64,000 bases of DNA from Anodontia alba (lineage: Eukaryota > Mollusca > Bivalvia > Lucinida > Lucinidae): the NCBI GenBank assembly GCA_964016985.1, contig OZ024824.1, forward strand, positions 125,462,803-125,526,802. The letters run 5' to 3'. The translations under genes were made by a program, and so were the position numbers. Each line of letters opens with the position of its first letter. Position 1 is the first letter of the stretch. The notes below the pieces were generated by a model. It saw only the letters and a program-made list of their open reading frames with translations, did not search any database and was not told where the DNA came from. Positions 20,219 to 31,935 of the stretch are shown here, piece after piece.

Positions 20219-21371
20219 TCATTCACCAGTACCTGTGATATGGGAAGTTAGTCCCTAGTTCTCATCAGAGAGGTAAACCTTGCCACACCGTTCTCTTCAC
20301 CTTCAACAGAGGTAATGATTGAATCTGGAAGGACATTCCAATCTCTGACTGTTTGAGGGAAGAATGAGCCCTTGTAAATGTCAGTTCTTGCAGCTGGGGT
20401 CTGAAAAGTCATTGAGTGATGATTTCTACTGCACCTAATTGGGGGGATAAGATCATCTGTTGGAATGCTGGCAGCACCCTTTAGACCTTTGTATGAAAGA
20501 ATCAGTCTACTGTCTCGCCTCCTTTTCTTGAGAGACACCCATTTTAGTTTTTCCAGTATTCCAGTCATACTCCCACTTTCAAAGCAGTAATTGCTAGTAA
20601 TAAACCTAGCAGCCCTATTCTGAACTTTTTTGATTTCTTGTTGAAGAACCACGTCTTGGGGATCCCAAACACAGCTACCATATTCCAAAATGGGGTGAAC
20701 AAGTCCCCTATATGCTGCCTCTTTAACATCCTGAGGACACTGATAAAGAGTTCATCTCAGGAGACCAAGAGTCTTAGAACTCATTGCTGATATGTGTATT
20801 CCATCTCAAGTCATGTGTGATTGTTACTCCTAGGTATTTAATGGAAGCCACATCATACCCTCTAAAGTGTAAGAAGCCTCGATCTTATTTGTTCTTTTCC
20901 TAGTTATCTGCATTATATCGCATTTGACTGCCTGAAATCTCATACCCCATTTTCTGGCCCAACATCCTAATCTATATCCTTCTGAAATTTCAATGAGTCG
21001 TCTGTGTCTCTGATTTCACGATAGCAAACACAGTCATCTGCGAAAAGCCTTATTTCTGAGTCGATGTCTGTGGAAATATCATTTATGTGCAGAGAGAAAA
21101 ATAATGGACCAAGAACAGTCCCTTGTGGGACACCTGACAAAACTGGAGCCTACTCCGAAGTTTCACCGTTTACAACAGCTTGTTGTGTTCTATAGCAATG
21201 AGAGGAATCTATCCACCCAAGTGTGTTTCCGCCAATGCCATAACCAAATAATTTGCTTTTAAGAAATTTATGAGGCGGGGTGTCAAAAGCCTTCTCGAAG
21301 TCCAGAATAAATGTGTCAACCTGTCCTCCTTTGTCCAAGATTTTTACCCAATCATTTATACCAGTGGTCAA
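20211..21371 (-). pseudogene. LINE-A copy: RT domain and C-terminus
   Basis: Minus strand from 21371: TTGINDWVKILDKGG, FILDFEKAFDTPPHK (RT box A Asp), then a stop, LSGVPQGTVLGPLFFSLHIN, and RLFADDCVCYREIRDT with FADD at 21033-21044. The C-terminal region at 20688-20250 follows (EYGSCVWDPQDVVLQQEIKK, KVQNRAARFITSNYCFESGS, SFFPQTVRDWNVLPDSII). The last ~40 bp (CACAGGTACTGGTGAATGAA) also end the copy at 46990-47055. Upstream endonuclease is missing, so it is 5-prime truncated, the usual fate of LINE copies. L2/CR1-like assignment is by motif order. Confidence 0.85.
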
Positions 21372-21419
21372 CCAAACTATCTATCTTCCAGTGCCTCTAA
21401 GGAGGACTTCAGATGCACT

Positions 21420-22081
21420 GCAGGTCTCAGGGGCCTAATTTAGATCTTTTAGCATGGCTGTTCCACTAGAGGAGTAACAATAGTCACTGGTAACCCATCT
21501 AGCAGCTCTGGGCTGCACAGATTAAAGTTTGTCAACCCTTGTCCTGCTGAATAAATTAAGATGCCACACCCTTTTCAAATTTTAAGCCAATCAGATTACT
21601 TGATCCAGATTGTTGATATAAATTCACATACTGAATGGCAAATAGTGGAGATCCAGAGCCGTTAAGCCAACTAATCTGGATCTACACTGTTTGCAAAGGC
21701 AGGACATATCCGGGTTCAGCAGGACTAGGGTTAATGTCAGTAGTTGTATGGGGAAACCACACAGCTGAAGCATAATTCAACTGTGGGTGCACTAGTGTTT
21801 TTAAGCAGTGGATTTTAGGTCATGGTTATGGACCAGGATATTTCTTTTGATGTTCCAAACCTAGGGTCTGGTTTGCTTTGAGATGTTATTTATATATATA
21901 CTCTATGAGAGGTCTTCTGATATAGTGACCCAAGGTATTTGGCAGAGGATACACTCTCCAATTCTGTGTTATGTAGAAAGTACATGTACCTGGTAGGGAT
22001 AGGTATTTTTAGCTGTGTCAAGTTGACGTCCTGGCATTTCAAGGGATTAAAGCTCATGTCCCAATATTTTTTCCCATTCAA
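21420..22081 (-). pseudogene. LINE-B C-terminal region (split)
   Basis: NGKKYWDMSFNPLKCQ and YFLHNTELESVSSAKYLG (22081-21900), then KSTA, LVHPQLNYASAVW-like sequence near 21770, and after the B element SVQPRAARWVTSDYCYSSSG near 21480. These are the thumb and C-terminal blocks of L2/CR1-like LINEs. Confidence 0.75.
21532..21734 (+). mobile_element. B-family element inserted in LINE-B
   Basis: Ends TCAACCCTTGTCCTGCTGAA and CAGCAGGACTAGGGTTAA. One TTAA has become TCAA. The core at 21639-21694 is shortened. Removing it rejoins LINE-B coding at a DI/DKL junction. Confidence 0.8.
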
Positions 22082-22089
22082 GGTTCTTG

Positions 22090-22368
22090 ATTGATTGTGT
22101 TGGGGTTTAGCGACTTGTCAACCCTTGTGGGTCATTTTGTGTCGTCTCCCAGAGAAAGGGAGAAAAGAGATAGTAGAGGAGATGAAAGAGGTACAGGGAA
22201 AAAAAAGAGGAATAGGAATGAAAGTGAAGAAACAGAAGAAATAAAAACATTCCCCCTCTACCCTTCCCTGCTACAAGGACAGCAAGCCTTGCCTAACTGT
22301 AAGCCAATATCATCTGGATGCCCCAGTGACGTAAGATACACAACACCGCCGCCAAACCCAACCACCCC
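22090..22368 (-). mobile_element. SINE-like insertion with 13-bp target duplication
   Basis: TTCAAGGTTCTTG is repeated at 22077-22089 and 22369-22381. The minus strand ends AGTCGCTAAACCCCAACACA then ATCAAT, a tail typical of mollusc SINEs; no clear tRNA head is seen. It splits LINE-B exactly between PRTL and NGKKYW. Confidence 0.8.
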
Positions 22369-22539
22369 TTCAAGGTTCTTGGGATCCTTTTGGAGGAAGC
22401 ATATGTTGCAAGATATATTGCAGTATCATCTGCAAATAAACGTACGCAGGATTTGACCTGATCTGGTAGGTCATTTATATACGCTAGGAACAATATGGGC
22501 CCGAGAAAAGAGCTCTGCCGGACATGGATGAGTGTGATA

Positions 22540-23265
22540 CCAGTGCTCCAGCTAGCACTAAATAGAGGGGCAGGTCGCCCCTCTTGCCCTCTCCTGCCGC
22601 CCCTCTGCCCTTTTGAAGCTGCCCTCTGCCTTATTTCAACTCTAGACATAAAACCCTACATTTTGCTGAAAATTTCATGCAAATCAGACAAAAATTAAAA
22701 AAGTTATCAATGTGTAAATGTCAGTTTTATGTGTATTCTAGTCTGAGGCATTTATTGTGGAATGGGATTATATTTTGTAACATGTCATGATACTTAGCAT
22801 ATCATATATGACAATATCATATACCGTATTCGATCTAATTACTGCACTGTGCGCTTAGGTTTTTCAAAAGTACTAGAAACACTGTTGTGGTAAAATATGC
22901 ATCTACCTACTATGGATACACTATAAAAAAAGAACCCAAAAGAACTTATTTGATGATGATTAAGTGATGTTTTCTGATTTTCTTTATAAAGCATATGTTG
23001 TGGGTACTCATATGAATTGCATCGACAAGTCTATGCAATTCAAATGAGTACCCACAACATAGGCCTTTATAAAGAGGTAAAGAAAATGTACACTGACTGT
23101 AGTCTGAAGACTACGGAATTTCTTGACTGTGCGCTTATAGGGGTATGTGCGGTAATTAAATCGAATACGGTATGACACATGGTGCCCTCATTCTTTTATG
23201 ACTGCACAAGAAGTGCCCTATCCGGTACCCCTCTGCCCTAAAATCCTAGTTGGAGCATTGGATAC
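22540..23265. mobile_element. insertion in LINE-B RT, containing an F element
   Basis: LINE-B coding stops near 22540 and resumes near 23265. The left edge has CCAGCTAGCACTAAATAG, CCTCTCCTGCCGCCCCTCTG and TGCCCTCTGCC; the right edge has CCCCTCTGCCCTAAAATCCT and AGTTGGAGC. The two edges look like one repeat split by the F element. Identity unknown. Confidence 0.55.
22822..23172. mobile_element. F-family element
   Basis: Ends TACCGTATTCGATCTAATTA and TAATTAAATCGAATACGGTA. Subterminal TGCGCTTA repeats. The central hairpin at about 22985-23085 is A-type (CATATGTTGTGGGTACTCAT). 351 bp. Confidence 0.8.
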
Positions 23266-23351
23266 TGTCTGAATTTATCCCATTTACTATGACTGCTGGT
23301 TCCCATCTTAAAAGTCTTTGATCCAATTTAGATGCCATGATAGTGTAATTT

Positions 23352-23564
23352 ATAACCCTTGTCCTGCTGAATAAATTAAGATGTCATGCCCACTTCTAAT
23401 TTTCAGCCAATCAGATTACTTGATCCGGATTTTTGTTATAAATTTGCATACTTGATGGCAAACTGTGCAGATCCAGATCAGTTGGCTTCTTCAGAAGCCA
23501 ACTGATCTGGATCTACACTGTTTGGAAAACAGGGTATATCCAGGTTCAGCAGGACAAGGGTTAA
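23352..23564 (+). mobile_element. B-family element inserted in LINE-B
   Basis: Ends ATAACCCTTGTCCTGCTGAA and TTCAGCAGGACAAGGGTTAA. Core at 23457-23524. It lies between the HEKLLL and YHGI-like parts of the RT frame. Confidence 0.8.
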
Positions 23565-25148
23565 AAGAAGTTTTTCATGAGCAACCTTGCCAAAAGCTTT
23601 ACTAAAATCGAGCAAAATTAGTTCAGATTGAATCCCCTCTTGCATAGATTTAGCAAGTTAATCAACTAGCATGAGGAGTTGCGATTCGTAGGATCTCTTC
23701 GTGGAACCCATGTTGAAGTTAGAACAATATGGTTTCATTTGAGAAGTGTTTGGAAAGATTCGAAGCACAATGTGGTCAAGCACTTTACAGAGGACAGGGA
23801 GATGGAACGGCAATAGGCAGGGTCTGCTTCATCCCCCTTCTTGAATATGGGGAATACATTAGCTTCTTTCCAGACTGATGGAAGCTTACCTGCATCAAGT
23901 GATCTTTAATAGATTAGCTGCAGGATTGAGGCTTGTTCTTTATAGAGGGTCTGCAGGACTATGGATTTTAATTTGTCTGGTCTGTAAGCTTTGTGGGGGT
24001 CAGACCCTTTAACAACTTTTCAATGCCTGCAACTGATGGCATTCTATTGTATGGGCTAAACTTAAATGGGAGATTTGTACTTAGACCATGCAGGGTCCTC
24101 TGTGCTAGTGACTTGATGCTTGTTGGGCTTTTGGGACTAAACACTGAATGGAACTGGTGATTTAACGCATTGGCCTTGTCTGGATCAGAGAAGAAAGTCT
24201 GTCCATCAGTCTTCAGTAGAGCTATACCACTGGAATCCCGCTGAGTGTTTCAGTAGGGAATACAGTTTTGACCTGTGTGGTCATCTGCTTCATTGGTTAC
24301 ATCTAAAATGTCTTGTAGGTTCTTTTCCTATGCCCGATCTGATAATTGTCATACCAGGTGTTTAAGTTGCAGGATTTATTATGGTCTATAGGTCGGTCGG
24401 ATCTGGACCAGCGCTTATTAGTGTTTATCCCTTTTTCTGATGCAGTGACAGATACATTGATCCAAGGTGACCTGTCCCTGGTACCTGCCCCCCTAGTTGG
24501 GATATATTTGTCTCCTGCTGGAGTCTGGCAGAAAACTCGTCCCACAGCTCCTGAATATCATTCTGTGGTATTAAGGTCAGACTGAAGCTCAAAGGAGGGG
24601 TGTCATAGACTGCTTTAGTTGGTTCCAGACTCCCAGTTAGCTTTCCTATACAGAGGAATCTCACGAGGGACTTGCTTTATTAATTCAGGTTTTACTTCTG
24701 ACTTTAGCTAATAATATTTCACGAGCAGACAGACCTGGCTGGACAGATACACTTTCTATGAGAGTGGGGTCGGCTGTAAAAAACAACTCGAGGATGTCAT
24801 GACCTTAGGCTGGTGAAGTCACTATTTGTTTGCGGGCAGTCACTGAAGTGTTGGAAGTGGGTTGGTTACAATCAGGTTTAGGTGTCTGATGCTCCCCGTC
24901 TATTCTGGAAAAGTTCGAGTCTCTCAAGAGCCAGATGGTTGAGTGAATCTTTGATCAGGTTTAACGATTTGTTCGTCTCTTTGAAGATAGATTGGTCAAT
25001 GTCCTGTGAGGACAGGCTTTAAGCCAATTGAGTTAAAGCTGTATCCAAAGATTTTTAAAGTCTGTCTTAATTGGAGTCTTTCTCCGACCAACCTTTCTGG
25101 CCTATGTGGTCTCTCCTGTAGACATTATAGCCTAACTTGGACAGGAAG

Positions 25149-25621
25149 TACAGAAAAGATCCAATACATCGCGTTGTTATTTCGCGAAATCCAGTATATC
25201 GCAAATCGGTCATAGCACTCCCAAATTTTCCATAAGCAAAAAAAATTAAACACATAAAAACGTGTTCTGCCTCCGGTAACTGATTTTTCGCGCCTATCCC
25301 AATGCTAAGTCGCATCAGGTATTATGACAAACAATCCACTTAGTGTCAATCAGCGCACACGTTGATTGGCAAACAATAAATTATATGGGCGTTATTGTCA
25401 TAATCATTATCATCATTGAGTACATAGTTCTACTCAATGCTCAATCAGTCAATGATACCCACAAACTAATTTTGCTCAAAAGGTGAAAGTCCACCTCCTT
25501 TTCAACACCAGCAAATTTTACAAGACAATAGCCTTACGATGTTTCTGGCCCACATACACAGGTCTTAGTCCGCTTATTTTACCTTCTGTAGCAATAAATA
25601 TTTCAAAAGAAAACAACTGCC

Positions 25622-25652
<31 letters not shown>

Positions 25653-26121
25653 AAAAAAAACAATAAGATAAACAACAGTTTTTTTTTTGCGCCCGCAACG
25701 CAATAGTAAGTAAAGAGAAGCAACTCAAATTATATTAGCACAACTGAAGCAATTTGAGTAACTTCCCTTTGTTGTTCCAGAGAACCAGAGTATCCAAAAT
25801 GGCGTCCCAAATTGTTAACCCGATGATTTCTTGTTTTCAAACGTAGTTTATCAGCTGGTTTCGATTGAGATTACTTGTTAGACATAGCGCATCATTGTAA
25901 ATTATGCCATTGAGCAATTCTAATCCAATTTTAATTAGGAAATTTGGCTGACAGCATGACTGAATGCCATTTATCAGTGATGTCTCAGCAACTACCACAG
26001 CGACAAACCTGCATGCCATTATACTTGCATGGTACATGTCTGTACTTATATCGCGCTCTGTTTATATCGTGATAGCGGACTTTGGACCTCGAGGACCGCG
26101 ATATATTGGCTCTTTACTGTA
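25149..26121. mobile_element. pogo-like non-autonomous element (Z) in LINE-B endonuclease
   Basis: Inverted ends TACAGAAAAGATCCAATACA and the complement of TACAGTAAAGAGCCAATATA, each followed by TCGCG. Ends begin with TA-CAG as in pogo/Tigger elements. About 970 bp. It holds a poly-A run at 25623, a small hairpin at about 25720-25765 (AAGCAACTCAAATT and complement) and no transposase. Its removal restores the LINE frame. Confidence 0.75.
25623..25661. repeat. poly-A run
   Basis: About 38 bases, nearly all A. Confidence 0.95.
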
Positions 26122-26250
26122 TTCGCTGTTGTAAAATGTCAGGGGTGAGCCAGGTTTCTGTTCCAACTAAGATGTCTGGTTTCCAAATATTTGAAGAAAT
26201 GTGATTTTTTTTCTCTTTGACGGATTGGAAGACAATGACAGAAGTTTTTA

Positions 26251-28073
26251 AGTGAATGTCAGGTTCAGGGCTCCGGAAAACCAGAAAATAGCCGGTCTGG
26301 AACGAAAATAAGAATTCTGGACTGGTTTCAAACACCCAAGACGCTAATAATTCGGTCCAACAGGTTTGTACCTTGAACCCCATCTTTTCCCTAACCAACC
26401 AATTTTCAGGAATCAATGATGTCTAAAAAATCACAAACGGTCAAGTCTTCCTAAACCGACAATGTCTGCACACCTTTTAAATGCGATATTATGGTTGTTA
26501 AAAGGCTCTAAACGGTCATTTGACATGTATATTGGGAGACAGATGAATAACGGCAACCTACCACAGCACAAATTAATTACGTCATTATCCAAACATTGTC
26601 AAAAAATTAACATTTCACTGTCATTTGTGCGGTAAACAAGCGATTAACTGAATCATCAGTAATGTTAGTCTGATAGATAATCCATTTGTGTGACACATGT
26701 GAATACACTGAGACTGCAAAACATCAGGTGCAATCGGCGTGTCCAAAAGATCAAATGTCGCTTTAACTGAGAGTGATAAAAGAATGCACTGCTTGAACGT
26801 GCCCGTTTTCTTCCTCTTCTTTTTTGTTTTGATCAACACGATTTGTCGGTCCCAGATTTGATAAATTAATTTCCAAACCGTGTATGTCCTGATCAGATGT
26901 CGCATACAACGGCGTCTGATCTGGGTCTTATTGTTTGCTTCTTTTTTTTTGTTGACGGCCGTAAAACGTGAGTATAATTCAAGGTAGATTTCATGGTAAA
27001 AGTAAGTAATGCACCACTTGCGCTAGACAAGATTGATCAGTGCTTATAATTTAAGCAGTATGGTCAGATCTTGAAACATTAAAACTGCAAAACCACCCGT
27101 GGCACAGGCCTTTAATTAGGTCCATGAAAGTAGTTTCGTTCTGTCTCTCCTATTTCTCGCCGTCTTCGCACTCACGCAAGACAGGAATCAGTTGTTTATA
27201 AATAGTTATCTAGGAAAACCTTGCGGAGGTGGAAATAACAACAAAATCGTGCCTTTTTTTTTTTTCTTTCTTTCTTTTTACATACCTGACTGTATTTATT
27301 GATGACAGCAGCTTTGATCATGCTCGTTATACCCGGACTTCTGTCATACAACGGAGTTGAGGTGTATTATTTAAAAGGAGCTACAGGACTGCCAATTGTC
27401 ATTAGTTTTCGTGACAGGTGATATTATTTTTTTTTTTTTTTTTGGAAATGGGCTCATTGATGACATCATCGTCACTGGCTGGACCGATTCAGATTTCAGA
27501 ATTTTCAGAGCCCCGGTCAGGTTTGGCAGTGGAAGTATTTGGAGATTTCTGCTTGGAATGTGGTCAGAATCAGAATTATTATTGGTGATATACGTTCATG
27601 TTGAGAAAAACTGGCAGGTGTTACTAGTAACTTGTATTTGATGCATGTTTCAAAAGAACTAATATCATATGTTTACAGTAAGCTGTACTTGTTGCTTGTG
27701 TTGTGCTGGTCGTCTGCACTCTTTGTTCTCTGTACATAGTTCAATACAAATCACCCAATTTCCTATACCCATGGAAGTGGAAATAATCATGACAGCTATA
27801 GATCTTAACCCACGTGGGAAGTAAACACCACTGCTCTGGGCTCACATCACCACCAGTCTTCAGACCAGCTACACATTCCGAGTGATGTCTCAGTGTCATG
27901 TTGGCCTTGAGGCCAAGTGAGGTGCGTCACTATTTATATATGTAGTTTTATACATGTATTGCTCTACTGTCCACATCTCTTGTTTCAAAAGAACTAAGAC
28001 CCTGTGAATAACCTAAGGAATAATTTGAAGCATACATTTGATACAGTGCCATGAGCCACTGGTGTCTGCAAGG
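26251..28073. other. no recognised gene; one eroded core hairpin
   Basis: A core remnant at about 26886-26940 (CCTGATCAGATGTCGC, GGCGTCTGATCTGGGTCTTA). GTTCAGGGCTCCGGAAAA near 26262 and TTTTCAGAGCCCCGGTCAGG near 27500 are loosely inverted and may mark ends of an old element. Poly-T at 27251-27262 and 27428-27442. No coding similarity. Confidence 0.4.
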
Positions 28074-28838
28074 GGTCCTACTAATCACCCCATGGTACCC
28101 CACGGCACTAAATTATTTCCTTCTAGATATTTATTAATTAAATGCTGAAATTACAACAGGGTATTAGTTTTATGGATCAAAATTTGTTTTTGTGATAGTT
28201 TAAGACATTAACATTACTTCAAGCGCTGATCTCTGGGTACCCAACACCAAGATTCAAAATAACGCAAAAATATAGCAAAGAGACCAATGGTATAAGTTGA
28301 TAGTCCATTATGGCAAACATATATAGATGATATATTTTGATGCTGTGGTGTGCAAACATTTACGAGAGGTAAATGTATCAACTTGATACATAATAACAAT
28401 TTTACACATAATAACAATTTTAAATCAAACACAAAACTATTATTGTCCATCTAAAACACATATTTTATGGGTCAATATACATATATGTTGATGCCATGGA
28501 GTTCAAAAAAATACGAGAGTTTAAGACAATATTTTAACTCAAACACAAATCATCAATATAAATTCTCTGTTTATTAAGATGAAGACAAGTATTACTAAAC
28601 TATTCTTGTCCTTCTATAAATATATATTCTATGCTAAATACTCATGTATTTTGATGCCGTGGAGCACAAACAATTTACTAGAGTTTTAAACATAATATTT
28701 TAAATCAAACACGTCCTCAATATAATTTTTCTGTTTATTAAGATGTCTTAAGTATTGCAAAACTATTCTTGTTGATCTAAAACATATTTTATGGTATATT
28801 TTGATGCCATGGCGTGCCGTGGGGTGATTAGTAGGACC
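28074..28838. mobile_element. 765-bp inverted-repeat element with internal tandem repeats
   Basis: Ends GGTCCTACTAATCACCCCAT and GGGGTGATTAGTAGGACC are inverted. Inside, units of about 150-160 bp recur, each with TTTTGATGC(C/T)(A/G)TGG at 28335, 28487, 28648 and 28799, plus AATCAAACAC, CTATTCTTGT and CTAAAACAT. No coding frame. Confidence 0.75.
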
Positions 28839-29660
28839 AGGCTGCAAGATAGGCATACAGGCAGTCACTCTGAAATGCTGCATGAAACCATTGGTTCCAA
28901 ATAACATTGTAATCCCTTATGGTCATAGGTAACTGGCAAAAGGCATTTGCCACATGGGTATATACTCAGGATTATTTGAGGCAACAGAATTCATGTTCAG
29001 AGACACCACAAGCAATGCCAAGAACAAGAAGTTTGTAACTGCTGCGTGAAATGAGGCCGACAGTCCTGCCAGTCATCACAGGTATGTGGTTTTTCATATT
29101 GCAGCTTTTGGCCAAATTGTCTCTCTCTTGTAAACTCTACACTAAATATTACGTATCTTGTAAAAACTACCTGGAATTTAATATTATCCCCGGTCTCTTG
29201 ACTCAGTCAGATTGCGAGCTCCAATTTTTGGGTGACCATACATTCGATTTTATTCCGTTAAATAAATTATTTAAACTACACAATTTTTTGCTTAGGAATG
29301 GGTTTGTAAATACTATTCATATATTTGTGATAGGACTGTTTGAATGCTGGAAAAGACAGGACAAACAGATATTTTACCATCAGATTTTCATTGAGATGCC
29401 CTTTCCGTCACAGGCAGCCATTTTTTTTAAGTGACGTCATCGAGAGTGTCTGTCTGGTTCATATTTTTTAGAGAGGATACAGAAAACCAGACCAAAACCG
29501 AAGATGTTCGACAATCTCCGTAAGGAAAAGAACAGAACAAAACCAAACTGATAGAAGCCCAGGGAGGACTTCATCACTTCTGATTTCTAACTTTACGCCC
29601 ACATCAGTTCTGACTTCAAACTACGACCACTTACGTCTCAGTAATTTCATAACTTCTTAC
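28839..29660. other. no recognised gene
   Basis: A 127-codon open frame at 29051-29434 has no motif I recognise; it is Phe/Leu-rich and could be chance. The rest shows no repeat. Confidence 0.35.
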
Positions 29661-29669
29661 TCATAATCC

Positions 29670-30310
29670 TGAACCTCCTCCGACGGTATCTCTATGGCTG
29701 TAATCAGGAAGTCAAGTCACGGGCTTTTACCACACTTGTACGGCCACATGTGGAATATTCTTCATCAGTTTGGGACCCTCACTACAAACAAAACATTTTG
29801 GCAGTAGAAAAAAATCAAAGAAAGGGTGCCCGCTTTGTCGCTGGAATTTATTCATATAAGGAAAGTGTTACATCCATGCTTGATGATTTTCAATGGCCTC
29901 CACTTCAACAACGGAGACAACAAAAAAGACTTACAACCCTTTACAAAGCAGTAAACAACCTCTCTCCAGTATCAAATCCAGAATATGTCAAACCTTCTGC
30001 TGGTCGTACAAGAACACATGACCTAGCCTACGTACAGCTACGGGCCAACTACGAGCAATATAAAAACAGCTTCCTGCCTCGAACAATCAGAGAATGGAAT
30101 TCCTTACCACCAGACCTTGTGCATGCGGCATCTGTGGACGAGTTCAACGCTCCTCTATAGAACTACACCTTTTAGACAGTACATGATATGACAGCCTATG
30201 ATGTTTTTAATTGTAAATACCATGTCTTTAACTTCTTGCTGACGTCACTTGCCCGTGATGCTTACGCCCTGGGCAGTACTAAAGTAGAAGTAGAAGTCTC
30301 ACTTTCTCAT
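29670..30310 (+). pseudogene. LINE-C 3-prime fragment
   Basis: Open from about 29700 to 30160: NQEVKSRAFTTLVRPHVEYS, SSVWDPHYKQNILAVEKNQR, KGARFVAGIYSYKESVTSML and SFLPRTIREWNSLPPDLVHA, the C-terminal block of L2/CR1-like LINEs. The untranslated tail has GTGATGCTTACGCCCTGGGC and ends AGTAGAAGTAGAAGT. The RT core is missing (5-prime truncation). The frame is unbroken, so this copy is younger than LINE-A and LINE-B. Confidence 0.85.
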
Positions 30311-30715
30311 TTCCCATTTTTGATTTCTAATTTTTTACTTCTGATTCCTATTTCTTACTTCATAATTCTTAGTTCTAACCTCTTACGTCTTACTTCCTGC
30401 TTTTGACTTCTTCTATCATCTTATCCCCATCCCCACCCCTCCGAACTCTCTATTTCATATGGCGCTTTTAGTTTGACTTCAAGAGTTTGATGCGGAAGAC
30501 TTTAGAAGGCTATACAAAATTTAAAGGCACAAGAAGTAGAAAATTAGAAGTCGGAAGTAAGAAGTCAGAAGCAAAAAGTTTGAAGTAAGAATTTAGAAGT
30601 CAGAAATATGCGACAAGAAGTTAGAAGTAGAAAGTTAGAAATAAGAAGTTACTTTAAGATGTAGGAAGTTAGAAGTTAGAGGTTGGATGTAAGAAGTAGA
30701 TAAGAAATCGTAACA
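30280..30715. repeat. opposed TTCTTACTTC-rich and GAAGTAAGAA-rich arms
   Basis: 30280-30415 is a degenerate run of TTCTNACTTCTNA words; 30525-30715 is the complementary run of AGAAGTNAGAAGT words. About 110 bp separates them. A similar pyrimidine run lies at 29575-29665, before the LINE. Confidence 0.7.
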
Positions 30716-30866
30716 TTTGAAGAAAAAAGTCGTGAAGTCAGAGGTGATTATGTTAGTTCTAAGTCCCTCCAGATTTTCCGGCTTATATAAAACCAATTCA
30801 ATCATCTTTATCAAAATACTGAATTAACCTATTTTAACGTATTTCAAAAGAAGGAGCCACAGGACG

Positions 30867-31118
30867 ATGGATAGTATACTACTATTTCATACCTTTCTGG
30901 GCGACAGTCAAAACTATCAGCCCCTCTGTGCTGTGGACCACCTGATGAATTATCGCCATTGGCTGAAGATGTTTTATTACCCAACTCATATTTTAAAGGA
31001 AATGTTTAAGAAGTTGATAGGTAATTCAAAATATGATAGTCCAAAATATGAGCCCGGTGATAGTTCCCTGAGAACCGACTCAATCTGGCTGGTTTTTGTC
31101 ACATGTAAAATGCGTTAG
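30867..31118 (+). other. unrecognised 83-codon open frame
   Basis: Open frame with no recognised motif (HTFLGDSQNYQPLC, WLKMFYYPTHILKEM). No support for expression; may be a relic of an unknown repeat. Confidence 0.2.
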
Positions 31119-31179
31119 ATAGTCAGCAAGAGCTCCGCAAGCGTGGCAAGTAATAAGGTGTAGCACATATATGACTATT

Positions 31180-31677
31180 GTATAATTCAGTTCTCTTGAT
31201 GTAAACTGTAAGTGGAGTTAATTGGAAACAAACAAATATCAATACTTTCAAAGGGGCATAGCTCTGCTGATATTTGGTGAACTGTAACCTCGAAATAATA
31301 TGCGCTACTCCACATCATGGTGTAACTATTTACAAAGTTTCAGCTTGATTGGATGTAAACTATAGGAGGAGTAAGCTGGAAACAAAAAGTTTACAGAAAC
31401 TTTCAAAGGGATATAACTCTGCTAATATTTGGTGGACTGTTAACTCGAAACAATATGCGCTGCTCCACATCATGTCAATAACTCTCAATAAAACAAATTT
31501 GATCGGATTTAAACTGTAGGAGGAGTTAGCCGGAAACGAAAAGTTTACGGAAAGTGTCAAAGGAGCATAACTCTGCCAACATTTGGTGTACTGTAACCTC
31601 GAAATAATCTGCACTGCTCGTAACTATGTACGAAGTTTCAGCTTGATCGGATGTAAACTGTAGGAGTTAGCCAGAAA

Positions 31678-31723
<46 letters not shown>

Positions 31724-31935
31724 AAGGGACATTACTTTGTTAATATTTGGTGGACTGTAACCTCGAAACAATATGCGCTGCTCCATATTATGGTCTATCT
31801 ATCAATCAAGTTTCAGTTTGATTGGATGTAAACTGTAGGAGGACAGTCAGAAACGAAAAGTTTACAGAAATTTTCAAAGGGGCATAACCCTGCTAATATT
31901 TGGTGGACTGTAACCTCGAAATAGTCGAGGCGGTT
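31180..31935. repeat. tandem array, about 155-bp unit, 5 copies
   Basis: TTTCAAAGGGGCATA-like starts at 31246, 31401, 31555, 31719 and 31872, with ATTTGGTGGACTGTAACCTC, TATGCGCTGCTCCACATCAT and TGTAAACTGTAGGAGGAGTT in each unit. Confidence 0.85.
31679..31719. repeat. poly-A run inside the array
   Basis: About 40 A at the point where other units read AAACAAAAAGTTTACAGAAA, so it expanded from an A-rich spot of the unit. Confidence 0.95.

Larger units (their letters stand above)
22382..24690 (-). pseudogene. LINE-B linker and RT region (split)
   Basis: In order: a linker piece (QNDIQELWDEFSARLQQETN, 24425-24664), KLPSVWKEANVFPIFKKGDE near 23850, SYESQLLMLVD then SELILLDFSKAFGKVAHEKL near 23600-23700, LDQRLLRWEPAVIVNGINSD near 23300, and FLGPILFLAYINDLPDQV plus RLFADDTAIY near 22420-22500. 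RT boxes A (LDFSKAF) and C (FADD) are both visible. Confidence 0.8.
21372..26250 (-). pseudogene. LINE-B copy broken by at least five insertions
   Basis: A second LINE family on the minus strand, readable in pieces from the endonuclease (26250) to the C-terminus (about 21420). When inserts at 25149-26121, 23352-23564, about 22540-23265, 22090-22368 and 21532-21734 are removed, the protein pieces join in the expected order. Stops and frameshifts are frequent. It lies directly upstream of LINE-A with the same orientation. Confidence 0.8.
24690..26250 (-). pseudogene. LINE-B endonuclease region (split)
   Basis: At 26250-26122 the minus strand reads TSVIVFQSVKEKKNHISS and PDILVGTETWLTPDILQQRI, the N-terminal APE-type endonuclease motif with the catalytic E in GTETW. 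After the insert it resumes at 25148 with LSKLGYNVYRRDHIGQKG, again endonuclease. Further on, DIDQSIFKETNKSLNLIKD and later broken pieces are seen. Confidence 0.75.

Noticed and set aside
29051..29434. 127-codon open frame as a possible host exon
   Set aside because: No motif, no splice context I could defend, no second exon; listed only as unrecognised.
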